A stretch of 64,000 nt of DNA, taken from positions 248,001-312,000 of the forward strand of contig JAMXDE010000048.1 of assembly GCA_026770025.1 (NCBI GenBank). Reading direction: 5' to 3'. Below are positions 55,201 to 64,000 of this stretch, piece after piece. The first letter of the stretch is position 1; each line of letters starts with the position of its first letter. The notes under the pieces were generated by a model. That model saw nothing but the letters and a program-made list of their open reading frames with translations, was not told the DNA's origin and ran no database searches. The stretch is from Craspedostauros australis. Taxonomy: Eukaryota; Bacillariophyta; Bacillariophyceae; Mastogloiales; Achnanthaceae. The translations under genes and the position numbers were made by a program.

Positions 55201-57591
55201 CCATGGTGACAGGAAGCGATGTCGGAACCATGCCACCAGTACTCGAAGGTAGCAGACGCTCACGGCTTCACGACTGACATCGTACTGATCGCGCTCTGCG
55301 CGGGCTGGAATGCAACGAATCCAAGAAGCTCGTGGAGAAGTGAAGAGAGAAGAGGATAGAGTACAAGCGCAACCACAAATGCAAGCATGAACACAGACAA
55401 GAAGTCCCAGGAAGCAGCGCAGCTCGGTAGAATGCGACACTCCGTTGGTGTGCCAAAACACAACGAGGGGCAGCAACACGAGCGGAGTGAAGCCAGCAAC
55501 CGAAATGGCCCGCCCCTCGTTGGTGTGACCTCTTAGAATGGAAGCATTTGCGTGAAGTGCCCTTTCGCCGAGAAGGTATCATTCTCGACAATCGAGGCCT
55601 GCCGCTAATTTGAGACGGCTCTATCGTCTCCGTCTCCGTCTTTCCCTTGACCATTTGTTGGCTTCTCTATTTGTTCCTTGAGTGTGGTCGATGCCTGCAG
55701 CTCCTACTTGTACATACGCATGTATCCGTACGGGTATGTACCCGTACTTCCTCTATGTCGAGAGGCGGATAGGTTCACCTTCTATCAAGGAGAGGCAAGC
55801 AGCCGTTTGCAATGCTGCAAAAGCACGCTCAAAGAACAATGGAGAGCATGGTACTCGAGGAAACTTGTCCGCTTTGCTTTGCCGCATCCAATCCTGATGC
55901 TCTGGACTACGAACTGTGAAAGAGCTGAGCACGTGTTCCAGTCCTCTTGCCCAGACATCCTCATGCCGTACACACTGAGCTTTGTTTGTGGGTGAGGCTC
56001 TTTTGTGCTCCGAAACATACGAGCGACAAGAGTAAGTGTGGTCATTTCGCTGGTGTTTAGCATTTGGCAGACATGGTGAGGAAGCAGCGATTGTGACCTG
56101 TCTTGTATTTGTGGAACACAGGCACATTTGGTTCGGCTCGCCACGCTCGAGACCTGACAAGCCCGTGGAATGTCGGAGAGGCGCAGAACACTCTTGTCGC
56201 GAGTTGGTTCACTCCACGCGACGGACAACCAAGTACTCTACTATACAATATCTTTTCTACCTGAAGTACAGGGGCGTGGCGGCACTATGAGGGAGGACGC
56301 TTGCATACAAGTATCGTACAGTTGTACTCGCGTGTACCATGGAGTGGCTGTTTTGGGGACTACGACACAAACTGCATTCTGCGGATGGTAAAAGCTCAGT
56401 TCGACTTTTCTTTTTCTTGTGGTTGTGACCAAAGAAGCCCGAAATGGGAAGGGGCATACTGATCCATCGTGACTAAGGTGCTTATGGCTATTGCGTGGCG
56501 AACACTTTCCTCCGCGAAGAATGCCAGTGACAAGCTGCAGGTGCTGCTCACATTTTCAGTCATCGACCTCGCAATACCGTTTTCTGTTTTTGCCTCGCAG
56601 CGTGCAACACAACAGCCTCCTCGTTTATCATCACACAAGGCATGATCAACGAGTACGGATTGTGGCCAAAGTCCGCGTGCGGCTTCGCGCGACCTGTGCT
56701 CCGTTTGCCCCTCCCTCGTATCACGCTCTGCCGCCACGGGCCTTTGGGATGAGACTCGCCCGCGCCGCACCAGAACATGTGAGCAAGATGTCCTCGCACC
56801 ACAACTCGTACCTACGTTCGGCCAGGGTGGATACTCCAAGATTCTGACAAGGAGCGCGCGACGTCGCCATGGCCAACAGACACAAGAGACCGAAGAGCCA
56901 ACAGCGGAGGAAGAGAGACGTGCCTGGAGCGCGGGCAATCTCAGAGAGGGCAAGGGTGAAGGGCCGCGCGGCGTAGCGCATCCGAATCCCTCGTTGGATT
57001 TGAATTGCTGTGCGTGCTGACAGAGAAAAAATGGTATGCGCCTTTGGGGAAACACACATGGCTGGAGCGGGGAGAGCCAATACCGTTTTTGGATGGCTCC
57101 TCTCTTTTCTCCAGTTCTGCCATTTTCCTGTGTTCTTACGTTCCTGTAGTGCGGCCTATGGTCATCATTCCCCTTGATTTCTGTCTGGCACGGTCGGATT
57201 CTTTTCCGCACACAGCATCTTCAGGTCCATGAGGATTCATGTGACAGTAGTTCTTGTGGAAAAGTTGATAGCCCCAACTGTGAAAGATCTCAGGGATCTT
57301 CGTCCCAGGCAGAGATACAACTAACAGGGCGAAACAGGCGCGTCCATACCACACATACGCGTACTCGGAGGCGACCGTAGATTGAGGCTCGTCGCTGGTC
57401 ACTCGCGGCTTCATTGCATGTAGGAGTACGGACGTGCGATTTGGAAAGAAAAATCCACCGCCGCCAATTGCTTTGCGTGTTCTATCAATTGACTCTCTGT
57501 CTATCAGGCATGCTCATCAAGTGGCTCGTATAATAGCGCTCGTAATGCAGTAGACGGTAGCTTTTGGGATGGTGATGTTGTGTCGACATGG

Positions 57592-57620
57592 TATGGTATG
57601 GTATGGTATGGTATGGTGAT
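57592..57620. repeat. GGTAT pentanucleotide tract
   Basis: About six consecutive copies of GGTAT lie in intergenic DNA. Microsatellite only. Confidence 0.75.
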
Positions 57621-59075
57621 GTGACATGATGTGGCGTGATATGCCAATGCCATGTACATGTCGATGTGATGCGCGCACGTGACATGGTTCTCTTTCTTGT
57701 GGCGCACGCACAACTGGCTCTTCTTGGGTTGTCGTGTTGGATCTATTACTCTGAACCATACATGCACTCCTCGCTTAATAGTGTGGAACGGCACGGCGCT
57801 GGTATGGTATTATAGGTCGTAGAATTTGAAATATTGGCAATGCATGCACTACGATCTATTATAGCACAATGGAGTATTCAATTGTAGTATACGCACATGC
57901 GCGTGACATCACATACTTGGACAATGTGCTCCCAGTTGGAGGATTGCCAAGCTGGCTTGTCAAAATGCCACGGTTGACCACCTCCCAAGTTGCACCTGCG
58001 CTGATTCTGTGTCATACGAGCACCTCCTCGAATGTCAGCTTTTGTGGTGCGTGCGTGCGGCAAGTCACGCGACCCCAGCTCGTCTTTCTTCTTGCGGCTC
58101 TTTCTGATGAACTATAATACTATACTATACATGCGAGTATGTGCCGACGAGCAGAGAAGATATGACAATGGCGCCAATGGTGACAATGATGACAATGGGG
58201 ACAGTAGCAAACGCCGTTCAATGCTCAGCTGTGCCTGACAAACTATACTCGCAGATGCTCAAGATTCGGTCACAACAATGGCTACTCCTCCGCATACGCA
58301 TAATAAAATATGAATCTTGCTGTACATGAGCTGCGACGTACAGTTGAGATACTAAACCACAAAGTGTTGTGCCGCACCGTACACAACACTCGAGCCATGG
58401 TACAGCCATGCCATTGCTTGTTGGTGTAGCACTATCCTCGTACTGCTGAGATCTGCAGTTGCTTTCTGGAAGAAGAATGGCAGAGTACTCCACTCGAAGG
58501 CAAGATGAACCACTATAGAGCTGAGTACTCTGGTCTCCTTCTTTCTCTCCAGGGAGAGAGACCATTCAAGATTGTCTTGTCAGATCGCCATCCTGGGCAG
58601 AGGACGTACATGCAATACAATGTCCTCCTCCCACTCCAACGATAGTCGCGATATCCTGATGCAACTACCGCTTCACCAGCAACATACGAGCTATGAGTAT
58701 GAAGCCCATGAAGTATAATAGAACAGAGCATGGGTATGGAAACAGTCGAGAAGAAGAGAACTGCATTTGACACATCGTAATGATTGCTTTGGAACATTTG
58801 CGTATTTAGTAAAGTCGAATGAAACTAAGTTAAGTAAAGCGTAGTGGAGTGGAGTGGATCATTATGCTCCATGCATGTCGAAAAGTGTGGGTTGAATGGC
58901 AGTACGTCATACTCGTATGATCAGCCCCCTACTTCCACTATGTATCAAATGTACAGATCTCAAGGTATAGAGAACGAATGACAACCTGCGTTGTTGGCAG
59001 ATCAAGAGTGCAAGCCTCCGTTACACTTGGGCGGTAGGTGTCCCATCAACAGCCCCATTTGTTGTATCCCCCGTG

Positions 59076-59081
59076 TGTTGT

Positions 59082-59125
<44 letters not shown>

Positions 59126-59137
59126 CTGCTGTTGATG
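59076..59137. repeat. GCTGTT/GCTGCT tract in a 3' region
   Basis: An irregular run of TTGCTG and CTGCTG words lies just past the stop codon (59150) of the minus-strand DUF6824 gene. In the transcript it would read as CAGCAA repeats within the 3' untranslated region. Confidence 0.85.
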
Positions 59138-59149
59138 GGCGGCCTCCTG

Positions 59150-60301
59150 TCATGCCTTCTCGGCGATAAATGTCATGGGCAATGGCTCCATGGAGGCGGA
59201 CTCGTCGCTGCTGCAAAAGCCGATGAGATCATCAATCATCATGGAAAAGTTAGAGTCTTCCATCTTGCCACTCGCAGAATGCATGGTGGAAGCGGCTGAG
59301 TTGGTCTCCATAAGGTGTCGCGACATAGGCGGTGGGCCACCGATTGTGCGTGTCGTCCTTCGTTGCTTCTTGGGTGGTTGGTGCGAGTTCTGCGGTGTCG
59401 CGTGTTGCTGGTCGGGCGAGGAGTGCAGTGCTGTCGAGATTGTGTCATAGAAGCCCGGTGGAAGTGCATCATCATGTTGCTGTTGCTGTGATGAGATACT
59501 GAGGGGTTCGATGGGTTCCATGTTGAACATGAAGTCCGCACTGCCAATAGCGATTGGTTCAAAGTCGTCAGCGGTCATTGCCGACGAGGTAATCTTGTCG
59601 CTGCTGATACTGCTGATGTTGCTATTGCCACACTTGCCTGTCTTGAGTGCAGACACCTCGGACGAAGCGGCGAAGTGAGACTTGGTGGGCGACTTTTTTG
59701 ACCGAGATTCCGGTTGGCGAGTGTTCTGGGCAGTCACGACCGGCTTCTTGTCATCGCGGGTTGTGGTCATCACGGCGAGATCCCTCAAGGCGTGGCCGAC
59801 CTTCTCGCGGATCTTGCTGTCCTTGAGAGGGATGAGTTCGCCTCCCTTGGGTCTGAGGAAGCGTCCTCCGGCTCCTTGGATGCTGTCAACGATGGACTGG
59901 ATGATGACTCCACGCTCTGGCTTGGTCTTCGTCTTGAGGTAGGCTGGGATGTTCATGGTGATCGTCAGCCGGAAGCGTCTGTTGCCAACATTGTTGAAGC
60001 AAGAGGTGCACCTCCCGCAAAGCACGTCGTACGGTCTCAGATCTTTCAGCTTGCCGAGGTCCAAGGGAGATCGGGATGCACGCTTCGGCTTGCTCAGCGC
60101 TGAGAGGACCGTCGATGGAGTCGAGGACGCGACGGAGGCTTGTGATGATGAGATCGATGCCGATGTGCCGCAGCTGGTTGTGCTGATGGCGCTGCCATGC
60201 TTCGTGGCTGCTCCTGCGGACTGGCTGGTCGGTTCTGATCTTCGTGCTGCGCTAGTTGCGTCGCACGTTTGAGGGTCGATGGTCATGTTGTTTGGTTGCA
60301 T
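59150..60301 (-). CDS. DUF6824 domain protein, single-domain type (copy 2)
   Basis: The frame encodes 383 residues if started at the ATG at 60301; the ATG at 60289 is nearly as good, and the open frame runs up to 60757 in Arg/Ser/Leu-rich sequence that is probably leader. The DUF6824 domain is at about 90-178: YDVLCGRCTSCFNNVGNRRFR, TITMNIPAYL, GGRFLRPKGGELIPLKDSKIREKVGHALRDL. It is nearly the same as in the gene at 50695-52128, showing a recent paralogous pair, while the flanks are unrelated in detail. The remainder is Ser/Gln-rich with an acidic hydrophobic end (FSMMIDDLIGFCSSDE) that could be an activation or interaction segment. A nuclear regulatory role is inference from composition. Confidence 0.8.
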   Translation of the reverse strand: MQPNNMTIDPQTCDATSAARRSEPTSQSAGAATKHGSAISTTSCGTSASISSSQASVASSTPSTVLSALSKPKRASRSPLDLGKLKDLRPYDVLCGRCTSCFNNVGNRRFRLTITMNIPAYLKTKTKPERGVIIQSIVDSIQGAGGRFLRPKGGELIPLKDSKIREKVGHALRDLAVMTTTRDDKKPVVTAQNTRQPESRSKKSPTKSHFAASSEVSALKTGKCGNSNISSISSDKITSSAMTADDFEPIAIGSADFMFNMEPIEPLSISSQQQQHDDALPPGFYDTISTALHSSPDQQHATPQNSHQPPKKQRRTTRTIGGPPPMSRHLMETNSAASTMHSASGKMEDSNFSMMIDDLIGFCSSDESASMEPLPMTFIAEKA

Positions 60302-63300
60302 GGGTGGTTGATGTTCAAGGCGTGTGTGGATTGTGCCGATGCTGATGTCGAGGCTGAGGCTGAGCTGTGGCTGGGTGGTGTCGATGTTGTTGAGGATTCT
60401 GCTACTGAGGATGCTGATTCTATGAGTATTGCTGGCGTTTGCTGCTGTCGCTTCGTTTGACAATTCAATATCTAAGCTGCGAGGTTGGGCTGAATGGAGA
60501 GCGCGAGTAAGTGGAGTGTGGAGAGTGCGCGTTAGTCGAAGAGGGAGTATTCTGAGTCGAGTGCTCCGCTTCAGAGTGCGATGCTGTTCTGCTGTTCTGC
60601 TGTTATGCTGTTGTGCCTTTGAGACAGGCGCTGATTGGGGATGGAGTGGGGTGAAGCCGGTAGGAGACGGAACGAATGAGCGTTGCGAGCTGCGAAGTGC
60701 AATTGTTGGTTGCGGTGATTGTCGTTTTGCTTCTCCTTGTTTTGATTTTTGTGACAACAGAGTGAAGTCAATCCGAAACTTTAATTGAAAGCGCGTGCAC
60801 TCCTCACGTATCCTCTACCCGTAGAGTGCGAGTAAACAATCACACAACGGTACACGCAACAAGGAGAACGCACCAAACAACACGACACACTCACGAGGAA
60901 CCGGCGACAAAACAAAGAAAGGAACCAAACGACAAAACTGCAGAAACTGGAACACATGGGGCACATTGGTTCTGCACGCCATTGGTGCACGACAGGGACA
61001 GCCACTCAGGATCCAAAACAAGACATCTCCCTCTCCTCTCGGATCGTACCATACGAGCTATGGCACGGCATAGTAGTCTCTTCCAGGACTTGCTTTCCGG
61101 GGATCACGCAGCCCATCCACACGGCTTCAGACGACTGACGAATCATCACAAACTATCTCGCAGATTCGCACTCGCAAGTACAATCCCTACCATTCGTACC
61201 ATGCACTCGTTGACTCATCGTCTTAATCCAAGGACAGCTGAACACATGCATCAATTGCCGATACCTCCCGACTTCCAGCATCATGGAGCCACAAATCTGT
61301 ATGGTATATCGCCGAAGTCTAGCTTCTACAACACAAGACGTCCCCATACTGCGCACGCCATCCTCCATGTACCACACACTCACGAGTCAGGGGCAGGACC
61401 AACAACCTGACACAAACTGCGTGCAACTTTTTTGCGTTTTGGATCTTGGAGCTCAAGTCTTACTTCGTCCCAAACCAAATCGTTCTCCTCTCACGAGTCA
61501 AAGCCCGATCCAAGGGGGTATTTATACCCAGAATGGTGGGACACACTGTTCATAAACACTACGTTGGAGCGGCATTCACATTCGTGATCATAACGCTGTG
61601 GCGAAAACGGTAATGGCATCTACGATTCGCTGCGAACGATGGTTTCCCTAAATACTTTCGGGTCATCTCGAGAACAACTGTGTGAACGTTGTCACGCATT
61701 CGACGCGGCCAAAACGTCTGACACCGTTCTGCCGATTTCCTCCCTCGCCATCTTTGATGACGATAAATCGAGTCGTACATGCAATGACATTTGTCACAGC
61801 AATGAGAACAAAGTGGTCGTTGTCATCGTACTGGTTGTGTGAACGCGTGCCACACCCACGCTACAGTTGCTGGTGCCATTGGTATTGACGTGTGGGTATT
61901 GACAGGAATGTCGACGTGCATGGATACAAGGCGACACAACTATGGATGGTCAATACTGGTGGGGTGCTCTTCTGGCCTCTTCGGTGACAGAAACAACAGC
62001 GGAGAGTTGATAGCCTTGTGCTAACAACTGCAGAGAGGGGAAGAAGCGATTCTATCGGAGAGAAGCCCAAACAACCCACAAGGGGCATGCGCGGAGGCAT
62101 GTTTCCGTCGATGCGCTTTGGCTCTTCTCCAGCCTTCCTCAGTTTGTATCCCACACATCCTGTGACCGCTGCTGCACTCGTGTGCTGCTACAGCTTCTGT
62201 TTTTCTCTCGCCATGACGATTTTCGACGTTGGTACTTGTACGTACTGGCATCGTAAGTCGTACCTCGCCGGCCAGTTTGTACGACCAAGGAACTATTGAG
62301 CCTGGTACTTCTGTGGACGCTGGTACTACTTTGGGAACATGGCTGTTCCCGTGTTTGTTCTTGCACGTTGTTGTGTGCTTCTTTCATGAATCAGACAACA
62401 AGAATTGGCACGCATACGATATCACATCACAGGCACGAGGGCAACACGACTGAGCGACGCGCGGTCGGATGAACCACAACGATGACGACAACGATAACGA
62501 TAACGATAATCACGAGCTATGAGCGACAGCACCACACGTGTCTCTGCTCGTGACATCGCTGGTTGTTCTCGCAAATTCCAAGTGCTCTGTGAGCATCAGC
62601 TCTGCTCTACTTGTATTTGTGTGCGTGTGGTGCAGATACATACCGATAAATCCCATGCCGCGGCTTCATTTGGTGGAATGCGTTGCACCCGCCTGGCGAA
62701 GTCTTTGCCAGGCTTATCACTGTTGGTCATCACATGAAAGGCGCCTCGTGCCATTGAGTCGCTCGTGGAGGCCATGGGCTATGAACAATGATCGGCGTTG
62801 CGGACCCGCGTGATGTTGGCCACTCACAAAACTATCACGGTTGTACCGACGCCGTCATCATGAGCGTTTAGTCTTGGCGCCATTACAGTACCAATATCAA
62901 TGCTGATACTGACGCTGATGCTGAGTTGGCGCTCATGTTTGTGTTAGTGTTGGTCTTGATCTTGCGAGACCTTCGAGAAAAAAACAGCATGTTCTTTGTT
63001 GAATCAACTCAGCCCAGTCGTGCAGTAGGTACATACCACCGCATACCAAACCATACCAGCGAGCGTCCACCCGCACATAGGGCTCCTACTCCCATCTCTT
63101 GGAGTATAGCATATGGCGAGGTGTTCATGCTGGCAATGTGTTCATGCTGGCAATGTGTTCATGCGTGCAGCGGCCAATCGGGCGAAAGGGGCAGCATCAC
63201 AACATCACTCGCAGCCAATCAGCCGCAGAGGGTTGGCGATGTCGGACGTCTTCGGAGCCCATCGTGTCACATCACACCACATCACGTCACGTCATGTCGT

Positions 63301-63676
63301 GTCATGTCTCTCCGCAGACTGAGACAGCGTACGAACTGCACTCAGCAATAGACTTCACCGTGGCAACGCTGTTTGTTTCCGAACGAGGGTTTTTGTTGCA
63401 GCGACCTCTGGTATCACCTTCATGACCTGTTCTTTTGAGCCTCCGGCAATTCGACCTTTCCATGAGTTTCGAGGCAAAGACATCCCCGACTCAGCAATTG
63501 TTGTCTCGATTCATTTCCACGCGTGTCCTCACAAAACGCGAGTCGACTGCCATCAACACTTCGCTCGTCACAATCGATTGACTCCTTGACTTGACTCACC
63601 CTACTATTATGAAGTTAATGCTTCTAAATTGCGTAGTTACAGTGTTGTAGTGCATCTGCCTTCGTTTTTGTAGATC
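60302..63676. other. Right intergenic region
   Basis: It begins with the presumed leader and promoter of the DUF6824 gene. The plus-strand frame 60826-61410 lacks domains and is not supported. Short simple runs occur (ACGATA repeats at about 62490-62508; CATCAC/CATGTC words at about 63268-63310). Nothing else is seen. Confidence 0.45.
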
Positions 63677-64000
63677 TCAGGTACCTGCATTGGAGTGCGT
63701 CTGGGTCCAGTTTCCTTCTTTGCTCCTTTGCATTTGGGTTGCGAGTTCGTCATTTCTCGTTTGTCTTTCTGCATTGCTTCGCATCGGGTATCGTAGCGTT
63801 TGGCAAGTCGTTTCTTCCTCTTGTTCGCCTCCGAGGCTGTCCACCATGAACTTGATTTCGGTTAGATCCATGTTTCCCACTACATCAGAGTGAAAATGTT
63901 GCACGTTCGGTATTGGATATTTGAGCGCGCATTCAGTCTTTCCTCTCGGTGATGTCTTTGTTGTTCCTGTCTCTTCTTCATCATCTTTGTCAAGGATCAT
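63677..64000 (-). CDS. Possible 3' part of a gene running off the right edge (uncertain)
   Basis: An open frame enters at the window's right end and stops at 63677, giving at least 107 residues. The content is polar and charged with normal amino-acid balance (KDDEEETGTTKTSPRGKTE; NMDLTEIKFMVDSLGGEQEEE). This is unlike the Arg/Cys/Ser-rich chance frames elsewhere in the window, so it may be a terminal exon. No family is recognised, and an ATG happens to lie at the very edge, so it could also be complete or spurious. Confidence 0.28.
   Translation of the reverse strand: MILDKDDEEETGTTKTSPRGKTECALKYPIPNVQHFHSDVVGNMDLTEIKFMVDSLGGEQEEETTCQTLRYPMRSNAERQTRNDELATQMQRSKEGNWTQTHSNAGT

Larger units (their letters stand above)
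52253..59149. other. Long gene-poor interval
   Basis: Almost 7 kb separates two minus-strand DUF6824 genes. No frame with domain content was found. The longest candidate (56396-57211, minus strand) has the Arg/Cys/Ser-rich look of a chance frame. Visible features are a perfect 9-bp-arm palindrome at 55728-55747, a GGTAT tract at about 57592-57620, GA tracts at about 54908-54922, and a GCTGTT tract at about 59076-59137 in the 3' region of the right-hand gene. Confidence 0.45.

Noticed and set aside
56396-57211. Minus-strand open frame of 271 codons
   Set aside because: Arg/Cys/Ser-rich with no domain; overlapping frames of similar quality occur on both strands.

Overview
The window is nuclear eukaryotic DNA, almost certainly from a diatom. 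It has short GT-AG introns (about 170-410 bases, mostly GTAAGT or GTACGT donors) and widely spaced genes. Three genes carry the DVLxGR / NRRFR-type domain (DUF6824), which I know mainly from diatoms; one of them joins it to a Sec14-like CRAL-TRIO domain. There is also a membrane nucleotide cyclase fused to a cyclic-nucleotide phosphodiesterase, a combination known in diatoms. The species cannot be fixed from this sequence. No ribosomal RNA, tRNA, organelle DNA, CRISPR array or virus-derived element was recognised by eye.

Layout: 1-6.3 kb has no convincing gene. At 6.3-7.4 kb lies translation factor eIF3j (+, one intron). It is followed at once by a 2.27-kb foldback DNA transposon (7552-9819) with a 53-bp perfect terminal inverted repeat and a 9-bp target duplication, which fits a non-autonomous Mutator-like element. 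A sideroflexin-type mitochondrial carrier (+, 11.5-13.5 kb, one intron) converges on the receptor cyclase-phosphodiesterase gene (-, 14.5-19.3 kb, six exons). A small KH-domain RNA-binding protein (-, 23.3-23.8 kb) and a GNAT-PhzF fusion protein (-, 24.3-26.7 kb) follow. The stretch 26.7-33.9 kb holds only one doubtful small ORF and simple repeats.

At 33.9-35.6 kb is the CRAL-TRIO/DUF6824 protein (-). It is divergent from a secreted sulfatase with an Asp-rich repeat tail (+, 37.8-40.1 kb, one intron). A 2002-residue coiled-coil protein (+, 41.0-47.0 kb) converges on an acidic protein of unknown function with a duplicated VIFAPG motif (-, 47.8-49.5 kb). Two single-domain DUF6824 proteins (-, 50.7-52.1 kb and 59.2-60.3 kb) lie in the last part. 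A possible partial gene runs off the right edge.

Functionally the genes are a mixed eukaryotic set rather than a pathway: translation initiation, mitochondrial transport, cyclic-nucleotide signalling, RNA binding, lipid-linked and nuclear-type regulators, and cell-surface sulfate chemistry. The points most worth following up are the foldback Mutator-like element with its satellite-like interior, the clustering of DUF6824 genes in different architectures, matching upstream sequence blocks before the VIFAPG gene and its DUF6824 neighbour, the GNAT-PhzF fusion with a degenerate acetyl-CoA loop, and the atypical catalytic residues in the cyclase-PDE and the sulfatase.
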